DNA of 64,000 nucleotides from an uncultured Prevotella sp. (lineage in GTDB: Bacteria; Bacteroidota; Bacteroidia; Bacteroidales; Bacteroidaceae), in contig CAJODL010000007.1 of the NCBI GenBank assembly GCA_905233165.1, forward strand, positions 119,966 to 183,965. The letters are read 5' to 3'. A program made the translations under genes and the position numbers. The notes below the pieces were generated by a model. The model did not search any database, was not told where the DNA came from, and saw only the letters and a list, made by a program, of their open reading frames with translations. Of the stretch, positions 23,901-31,061 are shown one piece after another (within the stretch, counting starts at the first letter, position 1; every line of letters starts with the position of its first letter).

Positions 23901-24792
23901 AAAGATGAGGGTGCAGCTCCTCTCCGACAATAAACTCTGCATCATACCTGATGCCGACGCAGAGATTACAATACGGGGCGTCAATTCCAACGGCACCTTC
24001 TCCGAGAATGTTCAAATGATTGCAGAGAAAGTCGTCAAGGTCACTCTGACTCCAGAGGGGCTGGAGATTGAGAAAACAGGAGTTCTCGTTCCCGACACCC
24101 CACAGCCTGGCGATGATATGACCGGCTACATAAAGAATCCACACTTTGCCGGCAACAGTACAGACGGTTGGAAGATAACAAACACCTTAGGTAGCGGCGC
24201 TAAAAACACCAACTATAATTCGCAAGAATTCTGGCAATGCACCTCGTTCGACATCCAGCAGGTTGTTACAGGTTTACCACAAGGTCAGTATCATCTGTCC
24301 TGTCAGGGATTCTATCGCGACGGCTCATATACACAGGCAGCTACCTCATACAAGAACAAAACATTTGCAGCAAATGCAAAGATGTATGCCAACAATGCTA
24401 TAGTTGACCTTCCAAGTATATGCAGCGAAGCAGGTAAAATGGGTAATTTGGGAGTCTCTACCTCACTCGGCTATGTTCCCAACAACATGGAGCAGTCGCA
24501 GCAGTATTTCCTCAGCGACTACTATGACTTCGGAACAGATGTAACTGTTGACGAATCAGGAACGATGACAATCGGGATAAAGAAAGAAAGTGTTATTAGC
24601 AACGACTGGACCATTTTTACGAACTTCAGACTAACATATTTAGGAGGTCCGACAGGGATTAATAAGGTTAAAGGTGAAAGGTTAAAGGTGAAAGGACAGG
24701 GAGATACCATATATCGCCTTGATGGCACCAAGGTATCAACAATGTCCGAGCCGGGAATATATATATACAATGGTAAGAAAGTAACCAGATAA
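20917..24792 (+). CDS. Large secreted modular protein, candidate glycan-active enzyme
   Basis: 1291 aa with an N-terminal signal peptide (to about residue 24). Residues 25-210 look like a carbohydrate-binding jelly-roll (LTNPSFEVDD...GWTYGG). Residues about 240-660 are helix-rich with paired aromatic motifs (GGDYWGSTSTSD, NHNLFHTSYQN), as in alpha/alpha-toroid polysaccharide lyases or hydrolases. A beta-rich region follows, then a second jelly-roll (about 1070-1240). The tail IYRLDGTKV...GIYIYNGKKV is the short sorting-type end common in Prevotella surface proteins. The linker before it (NKVKGERLKVKGQ) is encoded by 7-bp repeats. Catalytic class and substrate are not recognised. Confidence 0.75.
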   Translation: MKKNSFRLKFLAIFSLLCCYSYAAGVVDITSKLTNPSFEVDDITALTQKTESADGLRGYIQPQPVGWTYGGSALDKQLIITTNCFTDNNFGKVTTLTDGTQGYYLRMGWSAGSSTLNQTITLSAGKYRFAADIRSAYNGTATSSIKIVAGSDNSNTPFTKGSAPCFPTMAWSTVSVDFTVTEEKQIPLGFAITWVSGGSCVMIDNVKLYDVTNETVDPDPTEGDVPSPTEGIIDNTFVPEGEMMTDLLKMLARFTPYMKNYWFQCASPNSINESCGFFYNTENGTSPSCPSGERGVRPNADLSMVAAFLVKYAKPAGIVLPQGITYDLLEEYAMKSLIYAYSTHKANKLKICSGGDYWGSTSTSDAVWESSLWAMSVAYSAFFQWDKLSDAQKGYIYALLKAECNYELGRTVPTGYAGDTKAEENGWEADVLAATLGLFPDDALAEKWFERMRLFAINSYSHYSDASNADAIDPDYNDTSVADLYKGNNLYSDYTLQNHNLFHTSYQNVVMQELGEAALALKLFQSGNSGSKVWASNALQHNNQEVMDNVLNWLALADGELAMPNGNDWSLFLYDQITSYSTQACFQRDPNALMLENLAYKQIKARQTTTLDGSWLLRPDVAARRMGVEAHRVMMTYLMHLTNSTADITPTSWEEFRNAHSKAMVLECQNVVRAYTPERFSCFSWSDGLKSYTGYFAADKADKNKIIVPYRANNSGNITGWYEVSGKGLNASPVVNGIYQLDENAWVMNGELSVNDKALDNRFAIYSTAGNAIIYLDYVKANTACTITAEKGGLLAISTDELTKQKRTLYYDDGEGDITWKQTDGVSQSTFSSDWVNIDNEIGVAGHNGKKIAFGDRNANNSIYTSKLYPMYDNNSRSVKAGDYVDARHLVYYSNVTAETTRELSDAITKLSFKNDGWNGIISLDPSGRYYVMVANFFGSTVNSASTVVSVAGMGAPIYAPVMVVENNQSVSAAYELSQNNSFAKPINFFIDSEAKMRVQLLSDNKLCIIPDADAEITIRGVNSNGTFSENVQMIAEKVVKVTLTPEGLEIEKTGVLVPDTPQPGDDMTGYIKNPHFAGNSTDGWKITNTLGSGAKNTNYNSQEFWQCTSFDIQQVVTGLPQGQYHLSCQGFYRDGSYTQAATSYKNKTFAANAKMYANNAIVDLPSICSEAGKMGNLGVSTSLGYVPNNMEQSQQYFLSDYYDFGTDVTVDESGTMTIGIKKESVISNDWTIFTNFRLTYLGGPTGINKVKGERLKVKGQGDTIYRLDGTKVSTMSEPGIYIYNGKKVTR
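24665..24699. repeat. 7-bp repeat block inside the secreted protein gene, five units
   Basis: AGGTTAA and AGGTGAA alternate, then AGGACAG. The block is in frame and encodes the basic linker before the C-terminal sorting-like tail. Confidence 0.85.
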
Positions 24793-25196
24793 TGCAGACG
24801 GTAGACACCATATTACATAGTGATGCCGGCAAAGCGCAGTTTATACGTTTTGTCCTAAACGGCTGTTTCTCTGCCAGCATACACTATGGCATATACTTTC
24901 TCTTGCAGCTATTCATAGAGGTTAATGTGTCGTATGCCATCGGATATATCGTATCATTCATAATCAATTATATAACAACAACCTACTTCACATTCCATGC
25001 TACGCCATCGATGAAGAAATTTCTCGGATTCTGTGGCAGTCACGGAATAAACTTCCTACTCCACATCATCCTCTTCTGGTGTTGCATGCAGATAGGCATA
25101 AACCGTTACATAGCCCCCATTATCGTAATGGGCATCGCGATGCTGGTACAATTTACTATACTACATTTAATATTTAAACCCAAAGCAAAAGAATAA
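24792..25196 (+). CDS. GtrA-family membrane protein
   Basis: 134 aa with four predicted membrane segments in the GtrA pattern, including the NYITTTYFTFH segment between the second and third spans. GtrA proteins are thought to move undecaprenyl-phosphate-linked sugars across the inner membrane. The ATG shares one base with the TAA of the preceding gene. No GtrB partner is adjacent; the closest DPM-like enzymes are at 36 and 55 kb. Confidence 0.85.
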   Translation: MQTVDTILHSDAGKAQFIRFVLNGCFSASIHYGIYFLLQLFIEVNVSYAIGYIVSFIINYITTTYFTFHATPSMKKFLGFCGSHGINFLLHIILFWCCMQIGINRYIAPIIVMGIAMLVQFTILHLIFKPKAKE

Positions 25197-25244
25197 AACA
25201 ATTTTATTATTAACTCTTTTTATAAACCTAATTTATTACTAACT

Positions 25245-26678
25245 ATGAAAGATTTGAAAATGTACATCAATGGAGAGTTCGTTGAGAGTAGTAATGGAAA
25301 GTACATCGAAGTTCTAAACCCCTCAACAGAGGAAGTTATCTCACGTCAGCCAGAAGGCACTTTGGAAGATTGCGACAGAGCCCTTGATGCCGCTCGTGCA
25401 GCACAAAAGAGTTGGGCTCAAACCCCAGCATGCGAACGTGCAGTATATCTCACAAAGATGGCAGAAGGTATTCGCAAACGCGAAAAGGAATTCGTAGAAA
25501 TCATTATGCGTGAGCAAGGCAAGACACGTAATTGGGCTTCTATTGAGGTTGGTGCCACAATAGCATATTTCGATTATATGGCCTCTTTTGCAAGACATAT
25601 TGAGGGCGAAATCGTTGAAAGTGACAACAGAGGCGAATCTATTCTTATCTCCAAGAAACCTATCGGTGTCGTTGCAGGCATCCTTCCTTGGAACTTCCCA
25701 TTCTTCCTTATTGCCCGTAAGGCAGGAGCTGCTCTTATTGCAGGCTGTTCTATCGTTATAAAGCCAGCACAACTGACTCCAGAAAACTGTTGTGAATTTG
25801 CGAAAGTAGTTGACGAGACAGGTTTACCAAAGGGTCTCTTCAATGTTGTTACCGGTAAAGGTTCTGTTATTGGTAATGCCCTCGCAGCATCTCCAAAGAT
25901 AGATATCGTTAGCGTAACAGGTTCTATTGGTGCAGGAGAAAGCATCATGAAGGCAGCAGCAAACAACATCACAAAGGTATCTCTTGAATTAGGAGGCAAA
26001 GCACCTGTAGTAGTATTCCCTGATGCTGACCTGGAACTTGCTGCACAAGCTATTCTTGACTCACGCATAGGAAACAACGGACAAATCTGTAACAACGCAG
26101 AGCGTCTGTACCTGCACAAAGATATTTATGACAAGATGGTAGCTCTCCTAACGGAGAAATTCAAGGCCGTAAAGGTTGGCGATCCATTCTCTGCAGACGA
26201 TATTGATATGGGACCATTAGTAGAACAGCGTGCCCTCGAAAGTGTTCAGGCAAAGGTAGCAAAAGCTATTGAACAAGGGGCAAAGGTTATAGTAGGCGGA
26301 AACAGAGTTGGCAACAAGGGCTACTTCTTTGAGGCCACCCTGTTGGGCAACTGCCGTCAGGATATGGATATCATACACGAGGAAACATTCGGTCCCGTTT
26401 TGCCTATCATACCTTTCGACAATATCGAGCAGGTAATAGAATGGTGTAACGATTGTGAATATGGTCTTGCATCATCTGTCTTCACCAACGATATCAATAC
26501 AGCTTCAAGGATGGTTCGTGAACTGGAGTTTGGCGAGACATACATCAACCGTTTCCACTTCGAAGCAATCCAAGGTTTCCATGCTGGTGTCAAGAAGTCA
26601 GGTATCGGAGGTGCTGACGGCAAGCACGGCATTGAGGAATATCTGCGCACTCATGTAACATATCTTCAGACAAGATAA
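25245..26678 (+). CDS. aldA: Lactaldehyde/glycolaldehyde dehydrogenase, AldA-like
   Basis: 477-aa NAD-dependent aldehyde dehydrogenase that oxidises L-lactaldehyde to L-lactate. It follows E. coli AldA closely through the whole length: ILPWNFPFFLIARK, LELGGKAP with the general-base Glu, NNGQICNNAERLY with the catalytic Cys, EETFGPVLP, and the ending FHAGVKKSGIGGADGKHG. It is followed immediately by lutABC, so the pair would carry lactaldehyde from fucose or rhamnose breakdown to pyruvate. Confidence 0.92.
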   Translation: MKDLKMYINGEFVESSNGKYIEVLNPSTEEVISRQPEGTLEDCDRALDAARAAQKSWAQTPACERAVYLTKMAEGIRKREKEFVEIIMREQGKTRNWASIEVGATIAYFDYMASFARHIEGEIVESDNRGESILISKKPIGVVAGILPWNFPFFLIARKAGAALIAGCSIVIKPAQLTPENCCEFAKVVDETGLPKGLFNVVTGKGSVIGNALAASPKIDIVSVTGSIGAGESIMKAAANNITKVSLELGGKAPVVVFPDADLELAAQAILDSRIGNNGQICNNAERLYLHKDIYDKMVALLTEKFKAVKVGDPFSADDIDMGPLVEQRALESVQAKVAKAIEQGAKVIVGGNRVGNKGYFFEATLLGNCRQDMDIIHEETFGPVLPIIPFDNIEQVIEWCNDCEYGLASSVFTNDINTASRMVRELEFGETYINRFHFEAIQGFHAGVKKSGIGGADGKHGIEEYLRTHVTYLQTR

Positions 26679-27428
26679 ATGAAAATAGGACTATTTATAC
26701 CCTGTTATGTCGATGCCCTCTACCCGGAAGTGGGGGTATTGACATACAGGCTTCTGACCTCTCTCGGATTAGAGGTTGAGTATCCGGAGAAACAGACATG
26801 CTGCGGACAGCCAATGGGAAATGCCGGCTTTCAAGGTATGGCAGACAAACTTGTTGAAAACTATGACGAATTGTTCCGCCCCTATGACTATGTCGTTGCG
26901 CCATCAGCAAGTTGTGCAGCATATGTCAGATTCTTTCATCAGGGCATCGTAAAACATGAATGTGAGGCAGCAAAGAAAACTATGGACGTTGTAGAATTCT
27001 TGCATGACGTCATAGGATTGGAAAACATGAAAGCCCGAGGCTTCAAAGCCTCTTTTCCCCATAAAGTCAGCCTCCACAACAGTTGTCATGGGGTTCGCGA
27101 ATTAGGTCTCTCCTCCCCTTCCGAAAAATCGATACCACGATTCAACAAGATTCGTGACTTGCTTTCCATTGTCAATGACATAGAAATCGTTGAACCCGAG
27201 AGGCCCGACGAATGTTGCGGATTCGGTGGTATGTTTTCTGTTGAAGAGCCCGATGTTTCCGCCCGAATGGGACGAGACAAGATAGCTCGTCATATTGCTA
27301 CTGGTGCAGAATATATCACCGGCCCGGACTCTTCATGTCTGATGCATATGAGTGGCATAGCCGCAAAAGACGGTGAGAAGAGAATAAAATTCATTCATGT
27401 CGTAGAAATTTTAGCACAAGGACTATGA
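26679..27428 (+). CDS. lutA: L-lactate utilisation protein A (Fe-S, CCG domain)
   Basis: 249 aa with two cysteine-rich CCG-type motifs (CCGQPMGN and ECCGFGGMFS), each with a partner cysteine (CGQ / NSCHG). They bind the non-cubane Fe-S clusters used by heterodisulfide-reductase-like and LutA proteins. Component of the LutABC lactate oxidase complex that makes pyruvate. It starts directly after the aldA stop and overlaps lutB by four bases. Confidence 0.93.
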   Translation: MKIGLFIPCYVDALYPEVGVLTYRLLTSLGLEVEYPEKQTCCGQPMGNAGFQGMADKLVENYDELFRPYDYVVAPSASCAAYVRFFHQGIVKHECEAAKKTMDVVEFLHDVIGLENMKARGFKASFPHKVSLHNSCHGVRELGLSSPSEKSIPRFNKIRDLLSIVNDIEIVEPERPDECCGFGGMFSVEEPDVSARMGRDKIARHIATGAEYITGPDSSCLMHMSGIAAKDGEKRIKFIHVVEILAQGL

Positions 27429-28846
27429 GTACAAAACATTCTAAGGCAGCAGAAAAATTTCTAAGGGATTATGACAAGGTAACACGTCACGACCAGACCT
27501 TTTGGAGTGTTCGTGCAAAGCGTGATGTCCTTGCGTACGAACTGAAGGAATGGGAGCAGCTACGAGAAGCCGCCAGCAACATAAAGAAGCATACCATCAC
27601 CCATCTGGCAGACTACCTGGAGGAATTTGAGCGCAATGCTACAGCTAATGGTGCTATCGTACATTGGGCAAAAGATGCAGACGAATATAACGAAATCGTT
27701 ATGCAGATAATGCAAGCCCACGATGTGCACAAAGTAGTAAAGGGCAAGTCGATGCTTACAGAAGAATGCCATCTCAACTCGAACCTCATCAAACATGGTA
27801 TTGACGTTGTAGAGACCGATTTGGGAGAACGCATCCTGCAACTTATGGGACTTCCTCCCAGCCATATCATTATGCCAGCTATTCACATCACACGAGAACA
27901 GGTGAAGGACAATTTTGCCCAACAGGGAATACTGGAAAAGAATGGCAAAATGGGGGCAGAGAGTATGGGAGTAAGCGACAAGACACAACTTGAAACGGAG
28001 GCAGACCCGACATATCTCACCCGTTGTGCCAGATACCATCTTCGTGACAACTTCATGGAAGCCGAGTGTGGAATGACTGGTGCGAATTTCGCAATTGCCT
28101 CAACAGGCGAAATCGTTGTATGCACCAATGAGGGAAATGCCGATATGTCAACATCTGTACCACTCTTGCATATTGCATCTGTCGGCATTGAAAAGGTTAT
28201 CCCGAACTATGACGCAATGGGAGTCTTTCAACGCTTATTAGCCCGACATGGTACAGGACAAGCTACAACAGTTTACACCTCGCACTTCCGCAAGCCCCGT
28301 CCGGAAGGAGAATTCCATATCATACTGGTTGACAACGGCCGTTCCAACTTCCTTGCAGACCCGGAACACTGGCAGACGCTAAAATGTATGCGCTGTGGAG
28401 CATGTATGAACACATGTCCTGTATATAGACGTTCCATGGGATATTCATACACATATTTCATACCAGGTCCTATAGGTATCAACCTCGGAATGCTCAAAGA
28501 CAAGGATGCTAACTATCACAACTGTTCTGCCTGCTCGTTATGTCTCTCATGCGAAAATGTATGTCCGGTACAGGTGGATTTAGGAACACAAATATACAAG
28601 TGGCGACAAAACCTGGATTCCATGGGCCATGCAGACCCTATGAAGAAAGCAATGTCACAAGGTATGAAGATTCTCTTCCAGAATCCGAAACTTTACACAA
28701 CAGCTTTGAAATTTGCACCTCTGGCAAACAGCCTGCCATCTTTCCTTACCGGTATCAAGTTAAATGCCTGGTGTAAATATCATACGATGCCCCACTTTGC
28801 ATCAAAGTCGTTCCACGAGATGTGGAAGAAAGGAGAAGTAAAATGA
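27425..28846 (+). CDS. lutB: L-lactate utilisation protein B (ferredoxin-like)
   Basis: 473 aa. Two [4Fe-4S] ferredoxin motifs are clear: CMRCGACMNTCPVYR and CSACSLCLSCENVCPV. The N-terminal half is the LUD/YkgG-related domain with EAECGMTGANFAIA. It passes electrons within the LutABC complex. Overlaps lutA and lutC by four bases each (ATGA), indicating tight coupling. Confidence 0.94.
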   Translation: MSTKHSKAAEKFLRDYDKVTRHDQTFWSVRAKRDVLAYELKEWEQLREAASNIKKHTITHLADYLEEFERNATANGAIVHWAKDADEYNEIVMQIMQAHDVHKVVKGKSMLTEECHLNSNLIKHGIDVVETDLGERILQLMGLPPSHIIMPAIHITREQVKDNFAQQGILEKNGKMGAESMGVSDKTQLETEADPTYLTRCARYHLRDNFMEAECGMTGANFAIASTGEIVVCTNEGNADMSTSVPLLHIASVGIEKVIPNYDAMGVFQRLLARHGTGQATTVYTSHFRKPRPEGEFHIILVDNGRSNFLADPEHWQTLKCMRCGACMNTCPVYRRSMGYSYTYFIPGPIGINLGMLKDKDANYHNCSACSLCLSCENVCPVQVDLGTQIYKWRQNLDSMGHADPMKKAMSQGMKILFQNPKLYTTALKFAPLANSLPSFLTGIKLNAWCKYHTMPHFASKSFHEMWKKGEVK

Positions 28847-29445
28847 GTACACGAGAAAATATTCTAAACAGATTAAGGCAAAACGTACGTGAGACGTATG
28901 ACATGCCAGACCTGTCTTTCGAAAAAACAACGTATGATGACCCCATAGCAGAGTTTATTCATCAGACGACAACTACTGCAGGAGCGAAACTGATAGAAGT
29001 GAAACCCGGTGATGACCTTAACGAACTCATCAGGCAGGCATATCCCGATGCCCATGTTATTGCCAGCAATCTGCCAAACATAAAAGCCGACAAGAATCCT
29101 GATACCGTATCATGTGCGCAGGATCTTGACGGAACAGACGTCGGAGTTGTTGAAGGAGGGGTGGCATGTGCTGAAAATGCCTGTGTGTGGGTACCGATGA
29201 ATATGAAGCAGAAAGCCATTCTCTTCATTTCCGAGAGTCTTGTCATCATTGTCCATCGGGAGAGTATTGTCAGCAATATGCATGAGGCATACGAATGGCT
29301 CAAGGCAAAAGATGCCAGCCCGGAAGGAACATCGCTCTATGGATTCGGAACATTCATCAGCGGTCCTTCCAAGACAGCAGATATTGAGCAGTCTCTTGTG
29401 TATGGAGCCCAAGCTGCTAAGAGCCTTACTATTTTATTGATATAA
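28843..29445 (+). CDS. lutC: L-lactate utilisation protein C (LUD domain)
   Basis: 200 aa LUD-domain protein with the GVVEGGVACAENACVW block and FISGPSKTADIEQSLVYGA near the end. I choose the ATG overlapping the lutB TGA; a start 21 bases upstream would lie in lutB. Third subunit of the lactate oxidation complex. Confidence 0.93.
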   Translation: MSTRENILNRLRQNVRETYDMPDLSFEKTTYDDPIAEFIHQTTTTAGAKLIEVKPGDDLNELIRQAYPDAHVIASNLPNIKADKNPDTVSCAQDLDGTDVGVVEGGVACAENACVWVPMNMKQKAILFISESLVIIVHRESIVSNMHEAYEWLKAKDASPEGTSLYGFGTFISGPSKTADIEQSLVYGAQAAKSLTILLI

Positions 29446-29449
29446 GAAA

Positions 29450-29944
29450 ATGGATATAACAATCAGATTAGCTACACCAGAAGATGCCGGGGCCTTACTC
29501 GGCATCTATTCTTACTATGTAGAGAACACCCCTATCACTTACGAATTAAAGTGTCCGACAGTAGAAGATTTCCGTAACAGGATAGCAAAGACCTTAGAGC
29601 ATTATCCTTATCTCGTTGCAGAAGTTGCGGGCAAGCCTGCAGGGTACTGTTACGCCAGCCGCTTTCGCGAAAGAGCAGCATACGACCATTGTGTCGAGAT
29701 GTCTATTTATATAGACAGGGATGCTCATCATGAAGGCATCGGGACAGCCCTTTATGAGGAATTGGAAAAACGCCTTTATGCGCAGGGTATTCGCAACCTT
29801 TATGCCAGCATTACCGCCAGCGCAGAGTCTTCTATACATTTTCATGCAAAGCATGGTTATACCAAAGTAGCCCATTTCCACAAATGTGGACGCAAATTTG
29901 ACCAATGGCTTGACATGATTTGGATGGAAAAAATACTTGAATAA
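29450..29944 (+). CDS. GNAT N-acetyltransferase, phosphinothricin-acetyltransferase-like
   Basis: 164 aa. The opening IRLATPEDAGALLGIY, the R.R.AY segment (FRERAAYDHCVEMSIY, residues 70s) and the acetyl-CoA loop HHEGIGTALYEEL are those of PAT/MddA-type enzymes that acetylate small amine substrates such as phosphinothricin or methionine sulfone. It starts four bases after lutC. The true substrate here is unknown. Confidence 0.85.
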   Translation: MDITIRLATPEDAGALLGIYSYYVENTPITYELKCPTVEDFRNRIAKTLEHYPYLVAEVAGKPAGYCYASRFRERAAYDHCVEMSIYIDRDAHHEGIGTALYEELEKRLYAQGIRNLYASITASAESSIHFHAKHGYTKVAHFHKCGRKFDQWLDMIWMEKILE

Positions 29945-29996
29945 ACCAAATATCCTGCAACTATTTTACGATTTCAGTGACTTTTTCTTTTTTTTA

Positions 29997-30028
29997 TTTG
30001 CATTTCTCATAACTTAATCGTACCTTTG
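29997..30028 (+). promoter_or_regulatory. Promoter of tsaB operon
   Basis: -33 TTTG (29997-30000), 20-base spacer, -7 TACCTTTG (30021-30028), with the ATG 17 bases further on. From 29993 the 36 bases match the lysS promoter with one mismatch, spacer included. Confidence 0.88.
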
Positions 30029-30045
30029 TCACGCAAATATAGAAT

Positions 30046-30741
30046 ATGGCTACAATATTACATATTGAAACGAGTACAGACGTATGCAGCGTAGCACTAA
30101 CTAAAGACGGGCACTGCATATGGGATAAAGAAGACCATGGTGACGGAAAGTCATCCAAGGCAGCGGAGTTATTGCCTACTTTCGTGGATGAAGCAATGAA
30201 ACAGTTGCTATCAAACGAGAAATTAGATGCAGTTGCTATAAGCGGAGGCCCTGGATCATACACGGGACTGCGAATAGGAATGTCAATGGCAAAGGGTATT
30301 GCATACGGCTCGGATGCCAAGTTGCTTGCCGTACCAACATTGGAAATAATGTGCGTCCCCATACTTCTCGGACGCGAAATGGAGGACGACGCATTACTGT
30401 GCCCTATGATAGACGCGAGGAGAATGGAAGTTTTCTCTGCCATATATGACAGGGCGCTAAAGCCTGTACGCGAGACTCAGGCAGATATTGTTGAAGAAGA
30501 CACCTACAAAGAATTTCTCGACAAACATCCTATTTACTTCTTCGGCAATGGAGCCGGGAAATGCAAGGAGGTCATCAGGCATCCCAATGCCCACTTCATT
30601 GACCACATCGTACCCTTGGCACGCCACATGATGCCATTGGCAGAAAAGCATTATCACAAGGGAATATTTGAAGATGTAGCATACTACGTGCCGGACTACG
30701 GAAAAGAATACGAAGCGAAATTACCAAAAAAACTATTATAG
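30046..30741 (+). CDS. tsaB: tRNA threonylcarbamoyladenosine biosynthesis protein TsaB
   Basis: 231 aa. ASKHA-fold partner of TsaD needed for the t6A37 modification of ANN-decoding tRNAs. The opening ILHIETSTDVCSVAL and the SGGPGSYTGLRIGMS block are diagnostic. First gene of the housekeeping run that continues through gmk. Confidence 0.93.
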   Translation: MATILHIETSTDVCSVALTKDGHCIWDKEDHGDGKSSKAAELLPTFVDEAMKQLLSNEKLDAVAISGGPGSYTGLRIGMSMAKGIAYGSDAKLLAVPTLEIMCVPILLGREMEDDALLCPMIDARRMEVFSAIYDRALKPVRETQADIVEEDTYKEFLDKHPIYFFGNGAGKCKEVIRHPNAHFIDHIVPLARHMMPLAEKHYHKGIFEDVAYYVPDYGKEYEAKLPKKLL

Positions 30742-30743
30742 AG

Positions 30744-31022
30744 ATGAACATTGAAGGTTTGGATTACAATACCGACAGGAGAAGGATTCCTGTACGCCAT
30801 TATGGGCGGCTGTTGTTTGAGGTTTTCGAGAAACTGATGGATATGCCAGAAGGCGAAGAGCGTGATGCCCTGACCCAGCTGACGGTATGCCAGATGTATC
30901 GTGACCTTATGACATGGGGAATGGGAACGGTTGATGCAGAAAAGGTTGCCAGTGACCTAGCACGCTACACAAACGGAAAGATTCAACTGACATCAAAAGA
31001 TGTAGAAACCATGATTGGCTAA
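30744..31022 (+). CDS. Small DUF4290-like protein, apparently shortened
   Basis: 92 aa. The N-terminal LDYNTDRRRIPVRHYGR resembles the opening of DUF4290, a Bacteroidales protein of roughly 200 aa that usually precedes murA, and the end (ASDLARYTNGKIQL) resembles its C-terminus. The middle is missing, so this may be an internally deleted form. Position directly before murA supports the assignment. It starts two bases after tsaB. Function unknown. Confidence 0.55.
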   Translation: MNIEGLDYNTDRRRIPVRHYGRLLFEVFEKLMDMPEGEERDALTQLTVCQMYRDLMTWGMGTVDAEKVASDLARYTNGKIQLTSKDVETMIG

Positions 31023-31025
31023 AGG

Positions 31026-31060
31026 GAATTATGAATTCTGAATTCTGAATTATGAATTGT
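31026..31060. repeat. 7-bp repeat block before murA, five units
   Basis: GAATTAT, GAATTCT, GAATTCT, GAATTAT, GAATTGT fill nearly the whole gap and end one base before the murA ATG, where a ribosome-binding site would be expected. Confidence 0.85.
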
Positions 31061-31061
31061 C

